Positions 10,997 through 22,155 of a stretch of 64,000 nucleotides of DNA are shown piece by piece. The notes beneath the pieces are model-generated. The model was given only the letters and a program-made list of their open reading frames with translations. It made no database searches and was not told the origin of the DNA. Each line of letters starts with the position of its first letter. Positions within the stretch are counted from its first letter, which is position 1. This stretch comes from Enchytraeus crypticus (taxonomy: Eukaryota > Annelida > Clitellata > Enchytraeida > Enchytraeidae). The stretch covers positions 1,159,501 to 1,223,500 of the forward strand of contig CAJHZI010000705.1 of the NCBI GenBank assembly GCA_905160935.1, given 5' to 3'. Both the position numbers and the translations under genes were made by a program.

Positions 10997-11250
10997 TGGG
11001 GCGGGATTTAGCGCACTCGGTTTAGCTGCGCGTCAATTGAACGAAGTTAAGCTATGTCGCGCCCGGTTAGTACTTTGTGAGTGATCAACTTGGAAGACCG
11101 AGTGTTGACAGATACAAATGAGAACACCGATGATGTTGGAAGGTTATTCTTAAATCCGCGCCGGCTGCAATTGATACGTCAACAAAATGCAACGGTTACT
11201 AGTAATCATGAAGAGGAAAGGAGAAAATAACGAAAAATACAAAAAACTGC
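10997..11250 (+). repeat. 5S-rRNA-derived SINE copy 2 (better preserved)
   Basis: The core at 11,041-11,110 reads like the second half of a metazoan 5S rRNA: 'gaagttaagctatgtcg', 'gcccggttagtactt', 'gtgagtga', 'ggaagaccgagtgttg'. A non-5S body with 'gatgttggaaggttattct' and 'taaatccgcgccggctgca' follows and is shared with copy 1. The tail is A-rich. It is a SINE3-type repeat, not a 5S gene. Confidence 0.82.
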
Positions 11251-11758
11251 AATACAACTAAGAAAGGAAACTCTGTAGCACATGCGGTATGTCATTTGCG
11301 TTACTATACTAACAAAATAATTTTTCTATAGAATACTATGCGATAGGAACGGGAAAAAGTTGTCTAATATTTTCAATTAATAAAAAATTGAGATATTTTC
11401 GACCCTTCCTCCCCCATCAGCTTGCCTATACGTCTCTTCGTTAGAGGCTAAAGCATTGTCTCGCATCAGCTCGCTGTGTGACATCGCTATACTTACAGAT
11501 ATTACAAGAATAGATTCTAATCACAACCCGGTCCAGTTCTCTCAAGCCATGGTACAGCCGGTCAAGCTATAAATAGATCACAGCTGTGCGGGTGACGTCA
11601 TCCTCCTCTCAGGGGCCTGGAATTATCCGCAGACTTTTCTAGACGGAAAACGGAAATCAGAGCTTAGTCATTTCTGTGATTTTTACTGAAATTCTGATAA
11701 AAGAAATGAGAAGCAGTGGCATGAGCTTGAGTGGGCGAGGTTGTAGATTAAAAAAAAA
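11251..11758. other. No gene seen
   Basis: Sequence of mixed composition without open frames or repeats that I recognise. Confidence 0.5.
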
Positions 11759-11992
11759 GTAAACACGCATTATAGTGAAATGACCAACTACGTTGATATC
11801 TATCACTTTTTAATACCACATGTTTAAACCGTTAGGCAATTTATTCCATTTTTCGTGTAATCAGTCCAGTGAATGTCCGAGATTTTACTCTCAGATCAGC
11901 GCTGCTTGGATTCGAACCCACGAGGATTCAATTCACCTCAAGAATCTGTCATTTAAAATTTCATGACATTACCCCTACGCTATTAAGACATT
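11759..11992 (-). repeat. SINE-like family A copy, reverse
   Basis: A near full-length copy. On the minus strand, box-B-like 'gggttcgaatcc' (here 'cgtgggttcgaatccaagc') follows the 'aagttttaaatgacag' type block. The 3' end is 'cactataatgcgtgttta'. Confidence 0.85.
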
Positions 11993-12339
11993 CTTAACTG
12001 ATCTATTCAGTTAATAGATCAGTTGCTTCTTTTTCCCATTATATTTTGTAATTTTTATATTCACTTTCGCTTCATCTCCCTGGTTCAGGGTTGTATTTGC
12101 TGGGTGGATGGTTCGACCCTCTCTGCTGATATGTGACTCTCTTGACTAAAATTCTAACACCCCAGTTTTAACATACATGTGAAAGTTAACCATTTACATG
12201 GTTGCTTTTTGCGATTTTAATTAAAAGAAATAAATACAGAATTAGACCTAAGTGAAATGAGCCTCCGAAATCCCTAGGCCTATATATTGTACAGACGAGG
12301 ATAATAAAATTACCGAGCTTAAGTTAAATCATCAGAGTC

Positions 12340-12435
12340 CTAACGAAACAATCAATCAGTCAATAAGAATTAACGTCCGGTGCCTCACCGTAAGGCAACT
12401 TCAGGGACGTCAAGTAGACACCAAGACCCGAGACT
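12340..12435 (+). repeat. Interspersed repeat, also at 24,205-24,282
   Basis: The block 'aatcaatcagtcaataagaatt', 'aacgtccggtgcctc', 'accgtaaggcaact', 'cagggacgtc' recurs in intron 7 of the ANKRD50 gene with about 80% identity. The class is unknown. Confidence 0.7.
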
Positions 12436-12540
12436 GTAAGATAATTATAAGTTATCTATAATTTTTAAGATTTAATTTATTAGTCACAAATTATTTTCAG
12501 AATAATTTCTGACATAAAACCCTGGTTCAGGGTTTATTAG

Positions 12541-12771
12541 AATGTATCAATAGCGCAATGATTAGAGGTGTAGATAACGTCATGAAGTTTTAAATGAAAC
12601 ACCCTGAGGTGAATTGAACCCTCGTGGGTTCGAATCTCAGCCGCGCTGATCTGAGGGTAAAATCTCGAACTGGTTATACGGGAAATGAAATAAATTGCTT
12701 AACGGATTTAACATGTGGTATTAAAAGTGATTGATATCAACGTAGTTGTTCGTTTCACTACAAACTGCGTT
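12541..12771 (+). repeat. SINE-like family A copy
   Basis: It starts 'aatgtatcaatagcgcaatga' and contains 'acgtcatgaagttttaaatga'. Box-B-like 'gggttcgaatctc' and 'gccgcgctgatctgag' follow. It ends in the 'gatatcaacgtagttgttcgtttcact' block. Confidence 0.85.
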
Positions 12772-13177
12772 ATTGAAAATTGAAAAAAATTGGGATAAAT
12801 TCGCAACTTCAAATTGTACACTATCAAGCTTACTTTTAACTATTAAAGTATTACTATTCATGTCGTTTTTTATATTCAAAGCTTCGTCTAATTAAGAGTC
12901 AATAGCGAATGACTAATTAATAATTACTTAAATACATGAATGCTTAAGCGCGTGAATGATGAAATGGGTATAGGAGTGAAAGAATATAATAAAGGGTTTA
13001 TTAGTATATCTACATGTATACTAACATTTATAGCAAAATAAGGATTGAACTGTCGCGTGCTGCGGCTATCTTCGAAGAAAGAAAATTCAAGGAAACTCGA
13101 TATGAACTTATGAAAATGTTAACTTAAATCGAATAGTTTTATTTAAACTTAGTATTAAAATTATTCATTAGGAATTC
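12772..13177. other. No gene seen
   Basis: AT-rich, no long frames. Confidence 0.5.
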
Positions 13178-13290
13178 ATCATCATCCTCCCTTAAATCCC
13201 AGTTTGACCAGGGTCGGGATACAAATAACTGTCTTAAATCCTCTCTGTCCTACACCACACCACCAGCCAATCCCCTATTTATTTGAGACT
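13178..13290 (+). repeat. Interspersed repeat, also at 28,350-28,430
   Basis: The block 'catcatcatcctcccttaa', 'atcccagttt', 'gaccagggtcgggatac' matches the copy downstream of ANKRD50 exon 4. There it follows a (CAT)n run and reads 'aactcccagtttaaccaggg'. The class is unknown. Confidence 0.65.
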
Positions 13291-13501
13291 TCATTCGTTT
13301 AAATTTTTGTAGCAATTTCTGGAGCCTAGACGCTCTGTCATTTGGAATTAAAGAAAGAAAAATTATAGATGACGTAATGCAAGAAAGCATGGCGGGAAAC
13401 GCGATAAAAGAACTTGAGCAATAACGATAAGATTTTTCAGTTATCAGTGGGTGATAAAAACTGCTCTTGATTCCTTCTATGAAATGCCTATATTAAACGA
13501 C

Positions 13502-15103
13502 TACCGATCTAGAGATGGGAATCGAACCGAACCCGAACCCTAAAATCTGTAATTTTGACCGAACCGAACCGAACCCGAACCCAGACTCTGGCCGAATCCG
13601 AACCGAACCCGAACCCAGACTCTGGCCGAACCCGAACCGAACCCTGGTTTCGTCCAAACCGAACCGAGCTGATCTCTTGAAGTTCCTTTCTCCTTCGCCA
13701 GCTCCAGGAGAAAAGAACACTATTCTTTTCAAATATTTTTCAAAGTCTTCATTAAGATATTATGGAGAATGGTTGACATTATGTAAATATAACAAGAGCA
13801 ATATTATTAGTTTTTGTATTTACATGTCTTAAAGTATCTAACAGCATATATTCAGGTAAGGCTGGTTCCGACACAAATTTTGAAATTAATAACAAATAGC
13901 GATACAAAGGAATTGTAGGGTTACAAAGGAATGGTAGCGGGAAGCGAAACTGGTCTACATACGATAATAGATATTCTGAATGATACGGCATTGAAATACG
14001 GAATTAAGAATAACATCAAAGAGACAAAAGTGATGAGAGTATCCCAGAATAGAGGTGAAGTCAATATTATAATAAATGTTACGAAATTGGAACAGGTAAG
14101 GAGTTTCAAATATTTAGGTCATACTCTGACAGATGATGGAAACGTGAGATTGAACTATATAGTAGGATTGCACAAGCAAAAGAAGTCTTCAATAATAGGA
14201 AAGAACTTTTAACAAAAAGCCCAAAGAAAGACACTAAGATAAAGATAGCGAAAACCTTGGTATGGACCACGCTATTATATGAATGTGAAACATGGACATC
14301 AATGAAAGAAAATACCAGGAAACTAAAAGCCCTGGAAATGTGGATATGGAAATAAATGGAAAGGATTAACTGCACTCAAATAAACTATTAGTTTCAAATT
14401 TGAAACCCTAAGGTAAATTATGAAGTTTACTACTGGTTCAGTTGATAGCAAACGGTATATATTGTGATCATTTTTTGTGGATGTACACGTGTTTAACAAA
14501 TCGTCCTTATTTGACATTTCTATGTCAATAAATTGCACTTTGTCTCTGAAATATTGGATTAATTTTTGCCTAGACATTTCCATTTAATTATAAACATTTC
14601 TAGTATATATGCTTAGTGACAAAATTTATTTTTAAATTGATGAATCATTCTATTTGCTGGTTATAATCAAGTAGAATTTTTCAGATACAGCAGTAAAGCT
14701 AAATGTCCTTCTTATGAACAATTGTTGGTCAACTTACAATATTTTGAGAAATATTAAAATGTACAGGAATAAACACCACTTCTCTCCTTTTTTCATTGTT
14801 ATATTTCTACTCAGGTAAAAATGGGTCAGTTATTATTAATTCGTGTATTTTTAAGCACATTTACCATAAACCATTTCAAATATGTTTATCATAACCATAA
14901 TTATTATAAGTAACGTTAAATAATTGCAACATTTTCCAAACCAAACCATTTCGAACTCGAATCGAACTCTTGTGAGGTGGAAAGCAAGCCGAACCCGAAC
15001 CGAACCCGAAACCTTGTTCTAACCGAACCCGAACCGAACTTTCATTTTCAACGAACCGAACCGAACTCTGGAAATTCATAAAATTCCCATCTCTATACCG
15101 ATC
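13502..15103. mobile_element. hAT-like non-autonomous DNA transposon
   Basis: Terminal inverted repeats 'tagagatgggaat' (from 13,510) and 'attcccatctcta' (to 15,095) are flanked by a perfect 8-bp target duplication, TACCGATC, at 13,502-13,509 and 15,096-15,103. TAGAGATGGG ends and 8-bp duplications are typical of hAT elements (known). No hAT transposase is visible. Both subterminal regions are packed with CCGAAC-type hexamers in the same orientation. The interior carries a LINE reverse-transcriptase fragment. Confidence 0.82.
13931..14355 (+). pseudogene. LINE reverse-transcriptase fragment inside the hAT-like element
   Basis: The frame from 13,931 and a second frame from about 14,165 together show the C-terminal part of a non-LTR retrotransposon reverse transcriptase. 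There is a 'KYGIKNNIKETKVM' segment, the 'FKYLGHTLTDDG' thumb motif, 'RIAQAKEVFNNRKELL' and 'KTLVWTTLLYECETWT'. The order and motifs fit the widespread endonuclease-RT LINEs. A one-base frame change near 14,160 and the missing catalytic centre upstream mark it as dead. The C-terminal tails at 16,190 and 51,046 may come from the same family. Confidence 0.8.
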
Positions 15104-16047
15104 ATATAATTAATTAGAAATATTTTAAATTGAAAGCAACGACGAAAAACGCGATTTAAATAATGAAGTGTAATTATATAACATTACGTAATACTATATA
15201 CAAGCACGAAAACATAAAAAAGCAGAGAGAATAGGAAAACAGGAATACGTATAATAGCACACTCAGTACAAATGTTACACGCCGCTAAGTTCTAGCAGAA
15301 ATGCTTAAATACTGTTCGTAGTGAGAACAATCTAGATAAAAACAGAAAATGCTACACGTCATCCTCAACGAAGCGAATATCCATAGCAAAGATAAAGCAC
15401 TAATTTACCCCCGAAAGCATCATCAGCAAATGGTAAATAGAGGTTGAAACACAAGAGGAAAATGAATGAACAAATTGTTATGCTTTCTAAATAAAAAATT
15501 AAATAAAAGCCAGCGTGAGACAGCTTCAAGGAATATCGCTGCTGTTGAGGCTGCTCATCAGCGTTTTATTAAATGGGGGGAGTTCAAAATTCATATTACC
15601 AGTAACGATTCGCACGAGCAATAACGAGCATTCCATCGATCAACGACTTGATCAAAGTTAAGTCTATTAACCATATCGATATCCAAACTATGATAGTAAT
15701 CAACTCTAATGTAGACTTAAGGTTGAGAAAATGGTTAGTCTCTCAAGTGGTTTCTGATGGTCTTCATCAGCATCCACTCGGTCACCTCTTACGACACGAG
15801 CAGTGAACTTGTAGTCTCTTCTGACACGTCCACAACATCGGCTGATACGCTGCTGTTATGAACTTATTCCACGCTCACTTCAATATTTATTACACCTACT
15901 ACCCTTAACTTCACAGTGATTAATGTTGTCATGGATATCTATTTAGTCAAATCGTACAAAAATTACATCAACATATTCTAAGTATCACAACTATTTAGAT
16001 TAATATCATTAAATCATTGCCAACCGATATCTACACATTTTCCAGTG
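15104..16047. other. No gene; possible LINE tail near 15,840-15,950
   Basis: AT-rich. The block 'cttcacagtgattaatgttgtcatggata' near 15,910-15,940 resembles the CR1/L2-like 3' tail at 395-420. The 'cacctcttacgac' block near 15,785 looks like a scrap of reversed family C. Confidence 0.4.
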
Positions 16048-16178
16048 TCCTGGACATTGAATAAAAGACCAACCGTTAACTGCACAAGTCGTAAGAGGCG
16101 ACTAAGCGGGAACTGAGAAATGCAAAGGGAAACCACATCAGAAGCCATATTTTTCCAAAGATATAAGCTACATTAATG
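16048..16178 (+). repeat. SINE-like family C copy, 5' half
   Basis: It contains 'gaccaaccgttaactgcac', 'gtaagaggcgactaagcggg' and 'gggaaaccacatcagaagccat', then 'atataagctacatta'. It runs into LINE C-terminal coding sequence instead of the usual family C 3' half. Confidence 0.8.
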
Positions 16179-16189
16179 CGTCCTATCCA

Positions 16190-16455
16190 ACTCTTCTTCC
16201 TATTTATATCAAGAAACAGAAAGAATAGTTGGATAGGAAACATTCTAAGGGGGAAAATCCATTCAAAGAGGTTATACAAGATAGAATTAAAGGAAATAGA
16301 GGCAGAGTAAGGCCGAAATTAGGTATGTTAGATGATTTAAAGACCCACTCATATGTGGAAATGAAGAGAAAGGCGGAAGACAGAGAAGAGTGGAGGCTTT
16401 GTAAACCATGGACCTGCCAGTCAGCAGTGCACTAGAGAGAGAAAGAGAGAGAAAA
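16190..16455 (+). pseudogene. LINE reverse-transcriptase C-terminal tail
   Basis: The plus-strand frame ends with a 'WIGNILRG' segment, 'RIKGNRGRVRPKLGMLDDLK', then 'SYVEMKRKAEDREEWR' before the stop. This is the usual C-terminus of endonuclease-RT LINEs. The 3' end is 'accatggacctgccagtcagcagtgcact' followed by GAGA, the same end as SINE-like family C. Everything upstream of this tail is missing. Confidence 0.8.
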
Positions 16456-16810
16456 GCTACACTAAGCTGTGGACAAAGCATGAAATCTTTTATGAATGGA
16501 TTAATGGGATTATGGCGTAACGACTAGTGTTCGCCTCGGATGTAAGTGGTTAGGGTTCAAAGCCCAGGTCAGTCAACGCGCAACCCACTCCATATGAGCA
16601 TACCTTAAATGAACTCAGACCAAGACCTTCTCAGCCGAAATATTTTTACTTCACAAACATGAATATTGTCGGCAGAATAGAACCTACCAGTCAGCCGAAT
16701 TTTTAAAAAGAAATCTCGGATATACTCGTTTCAACAGCAACGATCACTCATAAAATAAAAATTACAATTTTTGGATATTTCTTTGTTATCTCTGCTAACC
16801 TAAAGTAAAC
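16456..16810. other. No gene; weak tRNA-like patch
   Basis: Near 16,512-16,575, 'atggcgtaacgactagtg' and 'gggttcaaagccc' resemble box A and box B. They could be another SINE head but are too degraded to assign. Confidence 0.35.
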
Positions 16811-17044
16811 AGTAAACACGCATTATATTGAAATGATCAACTATGTTGATATCTATCACTTTTTATAACACATATTTAAACCGTTAGGCAATTTAAGTCC
16901 ATTTTCCGTATAACCAGTCCAGTGAATGTCCAAGATTTTACACTCAGATCAGCGCGGCAGGGATTCGAACTCACGAGAGTTCAATTCACCTCAGGATCTG
17001 TCATTGAAAACTTCATGACGTTACCCCTAAGGTATCGAGACATT
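16811..17044 (-). repeat. SINE-like family A copy, reverse
   Basis: It contains 'gtaaacacgcattatattgaa', 'gttgatatctatcactttt', 'ccgttaggcaattta', 'gatcagcgcggcagggattcg' and 'catgacgttacccctaaggtat'. It is nearly full length. Confidence 0.85.
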
Positions 17045-17321
17045 ACTCCTACGATAAGATCAGGGCGAATATAAGTTATAAAACAACTCTCACATTCCAG
17101 AAGATCTTAGAGGTACAGAATCGTATTGATATCTGCAGTTCTTCATCTACAGTGTTTATCTACGGTAGGCAAGTATTACATTCTACACGAGTGACAAAGC
17201 TGTAGACCAGCAAAGCTTGCTTAGCATTCATGGCTGACGCTTCATTTTATTATCCACATGGTTTAAGATCTAAGAAGTTTTATTAAGTCAGTATCGACAT
17301 CACTTCAACCTTATATTATAT

Positions 17322-17406
<85 letters not shown>
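17322..17406. repeat. (TA)n microsatellite
   Basis: A pure TA run after a short TATTA stretch. Confidence 0.95.
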
Positions 17407-17412
<6 letters not shown>

Positions 17413-18199
17413 CATATGTATATAAATCTATACATGTAGATAAGTAGATATAACCCAAGCATGTAATACCACTTATCTTTTTCTTCTTGGATGCAATTGG
17501 GTAGTGGTAATACACGTTTGGGTAGAAGCGGTAGTATGTCCGCAGGATGTCTGTATGCAGATCAGTAGATGCAGGGTTAAAATCCAGGGACCACTCAATC
17601 ACCGACATATCTTAGAGATAAAAAAACCGACGCTAAACGATGCTGTGGCTTTAATACTAATAATAGTATAATTTAATTTACTAGTAACGTCATATTTTAC
17701 ACCCAACTTGAATACATTGTCAATACTATTAGCATATCACATTACAACACACCAAGTGAAGACAAGTCTACCAGAATGAAGCAACATACAACATAAAACG
17801 ACTTTAACGTCCGTTTCTAAGCCAGGCGTCGACATCCAGCTCAACAAAGTCAAAAGTACAAAGTCAGTTATAAATTAGAAACTGTAGGCACGAATAACAT
17901 ATACAGCTAACGTATATATAAAATACTACTAATTGTTGATACGTTCAATGCAATCTCTAATACATTTAAAACGCTAAATATAAATACAAAATATCATCAG
18001 GTAATTATAGGCTAAAGAAAGCTGTTTAACTGAATCGAATTTCTGATATCTGTGATATAACTCTAATAAATTCTCTCCTGTAGTTGTAAGAGTTAACTAA
18101 ACGAGCTTGTGCGAAAAAATCAGTTTCATAGTTTGCTAGATTCATTATGGCTCAGTATAAACTGTCATTCCGTACATGCTACGTGACAAAATGACTAGG
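17407..18199. other. No gene seen
   Basis: AT-rich. No coding signal beyond short frames. Confidence 0.5.
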
Positions 18200-18378
18200 T
18201 AAGATAACCTGAAGATATATACTGTGTTACATAACTGCTCACAGTAGGATAACATCCAAACATACAATGTATGGTACAAAACTGCTCACAGTATGATAAC
18301 ATGCAGACATACAATGTATGGTATAAAACTGCTCACAGTATGATAACCTGCAGACATACACTATGTGGTCATAACTGA
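18200..18378. repeat. 47-bp minisatellite, about 3.7 copies
   Basis: Units contain 'aaaactgctcacagtatgat', 'aacatgcagacatacaatgt' and 'atggtat'. Copies begin near 18,230, 18,277 and 18,326. Confidence 0.88.
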
Positions 18379-18686
18379 CGACAATATGCTTACCTACGCC
18401 TTTGTAAGCACAAAATTGTACATATTTTTACCAAAATCATAAAAGTTAAGTAAAACAGAAGATTTTACAGTGTAAAACCCCTCTGACACATGACTAGATG
18501 ACAAAACAGACGTTAAATCGTAATGGACTGCTAATTCGTTGTAGCCTGAATTAATCGCTTTCATCAAACTTTCCCAGCACAACAGCAATAGCAATAGCAT
18601 CATTCTTTCTCTAGAGACACCTCAAGAGCACAAAATCCGGAGCACCAGAACTGGAGCGCAAGGTACAGAGAATGAAATCGGGGCTT

Positions 18687-18990
18687 TATCATCAGGTGTT
18701 ATCATCAGGTGGTAGCATCAGGTAGTATCACCAGGTGGTATCCACCAGGTGGTATCCATCTGGTGGTATCATCAGGTGATATCATCAGGTGGTATCATCA
18801 GGTATAACATCAGGTGGTACCATCAGGTGGTATCCACCAGGTGGTATCCATCAGGTGGTATCATCAGGTGATACCATCAGTTGGTATCATCAGGTGATAT
18901 CATCAGGTGATATCATCAGGTGATATCATCAGGTGGTATCATCAGGTGGTATCATCAGTTGGTATCATCAGGTGATATCAGGTGGTATTC
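18687..18990. repeat. 13-bp minisatellite (ATCATCAGGTGGT)
   Basis: About 22 imperfect copies of 'atcatcaggtggt' or 'atcatcaggtgat'. Most contain CAGGTG. Confidence 0.92.
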
Positions 18991-19285
18991 AAGAAAGACT
19001 CAAGGGGAATATACAGTACCTGTACGGAGGTTTATGAGACACCGCTATCAGTCTTACTAAACACATTGTTGTCAGAACAGCTAGGTGCTGCTTTGACTAG
19101 GTTTCCAATCCATACGGTAAATTTTAATGTAGTTTATTATTATAATTGAACGCTTTCTGTAAAGCAGTCTCGAAGACCGAATTCGACCATGAGACTGCTA
19201 TATAAATTTTCGTTGAAATAATATTGGGCCGTTAAACATATAAACATATATACATAAAAGTACACGCACCTACGCACTCATATGT

Positions 19286-19324
19286 ATATATTATATATAT
19301 ATATATATTATATATATATATATT

Positions 19325-19370
<46 letters not shown>

Positions 19371-19397
19371 TAATAATTTAATATATATATAATATAG

Positions 19398-19462
<65 letters not shown>
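19286..19462. repeat. (TA)n microsatellite, compound
   Basis: TA runs with single-base interruptions. Confidence 0.93.
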
Positions 19463-19465
<3 letters not shown>

Positions 19466-22155
19466 ATATACTGCATATATACATACATATATAGCGACGC
19501 TAAATTTATTATGTCAACTAATAAATCATTAAAAAGTCATTCAAGTAGACAATGTTTTCCGGATATCAAAATTTGAGTAGAACATGCATTTACTGTTCCC
19601 TCACAAAGCAGAGTTAAAGACGCTATAAATTATTAGAACAGTGCAATTATTCATCACATTAACTGTCATTGAAGTCAAGAAATTATGTAAAAAATTATCA
19701 ATAATAATCACCAAATAACCCTCAAACTACAACACTGCAGGTAATTCAATTGTAATTTATTTCAGTAAGCATCACATTTCTATACGCATATTATACTTTC
19801 ACGGTATATTTCAATATGGGAAGTAGATAGAAGGATAGAAGAAAATTAATATTTGGACTCTAACTAGCTCTAATTTGATCTCTAACTAGCTATGACTGAC
19901 TGCATTTACCTCTCTTTATATTGTTTATTTGCTAGTTAAACATCTTTGCATTATACTGTTACTTGTAACGAGATAAATGAAACAGTTTCGAATTAAAATT
20001 TATTACAGTAGAATTAAACGAATTTACCACAGAATTAATTCAACGGAAGCTTTCTTAAAACAGAGCAAAGTGCTAGAAGACACACATAGTGAAATATAGT
20101 CGAAATGTACTTATACGTGAAATGCAGACAGAGCTGCGTCTGGTCTAGTTTGGAGACAATTTTAGAACATACAACTTGTAAAAACAATAGCCATGTAAAT
20201 CATGAAATAAAAACTCACAAGACATCAAAAGTAGCTCAAAAGCCTTGAAACCAGTGTTTATTCAATATTCTAAAATCTTAGGAAAATACCTTTGAATCCA
20301 AATAAAGTTTCATAAATATTACGACGAGCCACATGCAAAAATATAAAATGCGCCACAATTAAAAGCTGAATAAAATGTTAAAACTATATAAAAGACCTAA
20401 GGTTTTGATATTGTATATTGGCTTCAAATTATTCACTCTCAGTAGATAAATTTACATAAGCAAAAACTGCAAGCAGTAGCATTTGTAGAGAAGCATTTCA
20501 TAAAGTACATTGTTTATGTCCATAGATGATCAAAAACAGTATAAATATACCGTACAACTTTAAAGAGAACTAAAATATACTGATCTATAAAATTAAATAA
20601 TTCACCAATCTACAATCTTAGTTTCAAATAATAAATTTAATATTAAATTATACATACATTTACTCAGAAAAAGAAATAATTCATGGACACATTATAGTGT
20701 AAACATATATTAGTAGTTATTTTAAATATTTTAAATATAGAGACATATTTAAATACTAAAAGATCTAAAGAATATGCAAATCTATATCTCACAACGCCAA
20801 TATACAAATCAACAGCAATACTGATATATAAATAGAGATACTGAAATCCTGTTCAAGAGCAGACTACCACAGCAATGTACAAACGATCAGTATTCATACA
20901 CGGCGCACCAAATGCAATGGAAAAACTACTACAAATCATGCCTTACTACAAACACGACAATCATGATCATGACTACTATAAACATGACAGTCATGATCAT
21001 GACTACAACTGAGATGCCTAAACTACTAGTATTGAAGATCAATCAAGTTTCAACGGAGTTTCTCACCCTGATACGATCAATCAGTCATACCTCACTGCTG
21101 TACAGTAGAGTCCATCATGCATTAAATCCTGGATAATTTCTAGGGAACAACATCTCTGTCTTGGACCAACATCCGTTATATAGCTCAGAAATATAGCAAT
21201 AAAAAAGTTATTTAAAATATTAAGAGAGCTACAAGAAAATACCTAAAAGAGATGTTGCAAAATCGTCTTCAAATCGCCTGCCAGAGTATAACATGAAAGC
21301 AATGTATTAGCTAATACTTATAATATTACATAGATACAATTCTCAAAGTAGGGAATTACTGTAAAACATTACATGTAGTCGGCTTGTGCGAAAGAAGCTA
21401 GCAGAAAGTTAACTCAAAATAAAGGTTAAGGTTGAAATAAAAAACGTCTTAAATAAGCAACTCGTTGAAACTCGAGGCAAAACACAATAGTACTCGCAAT
21501 TAATACAGATAGTTGGAAGACAGATATACTACAAAGCAGATTTACATCAACGCCGTAACAATACAATGCAACAAAATATCTAATATATTTAATAATTTAT
21601 TCATGAAATATATAGCATTCGCAAGGAAGACAAACACATTCTGCAAAACAGACTTCATATAATTTCGCAGGAAATTACACATTACATAAATCAAAATTTC
21701 TAAGAAATATAATTCCTCCAGAGTCTCACAGATTTGTTCACTTTGGCCCAAAATAGATAATAAATCCTCATTAGAAATATCATAAACTTACTGACTTCGC
21801 TACGTCTTCACTCCGTCACTGACATCGCTTTCGAGTGAGGAAACAGACGTTAACATTAGCTTTTTTTATAAAAAAATCTATTTTTATAACAAGTTTAGAG
21901 CTTTCTAATGGCTTACTGCTTTTACTAGTCCCACTGATTCATTAATACGCACTCTGCTCCACTACTGACTGCATTATGGCATTTTTAGACTTTCCGCTTC
22001 ATAGCTAAGCTATTTGCTACACTAAGGGGCCTAATAAAGTATTCCTTCAATCTATTGTTTCTACAATCTGCTGTTTCAATCTACAACACAACCTAATGCC
22101 AATGAAACCAAAAAATTGGCATGAACAATAGCAAAAACCCTCCCTTGACCCCTTA
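19463..22155. other. No gene; 3' flank of ANKRD50 with a family B tail
   Basis: Unique AT-rich sequence. A family B tail ('ccgtcactgacatcgctttcgagtgaggaaacagacg') lies at 21,811-21,862. On the minus strand, AATAAA lies downstream of the ANKRD50 stop (plus-strand 'tttatt' near 21,596). It is a possible but distant poly(A) signal. Short frames here lack recognisable domains. Confidence 0.5.

Noticed and set aside
11041..11110. Functional 5S rRNA gene
   Set aside because: Only the internal part resembles 5S; the 5' third is diverged and a foreign SINE body follows.
13515..13640. Telomere-like repeat
   Set aside because: The hexamer is CCGAAC/CCGAACC, not the animal telomere CCCTAA, and it lies within a transposon that has a target duplication.
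13515..13832. Asn/Pro-rich frame and its antisense Gly/Phe-rich frame
   Set aside because: They come from the CCGAAC hexamer array at the end of the hAT-like element, not from a gene.
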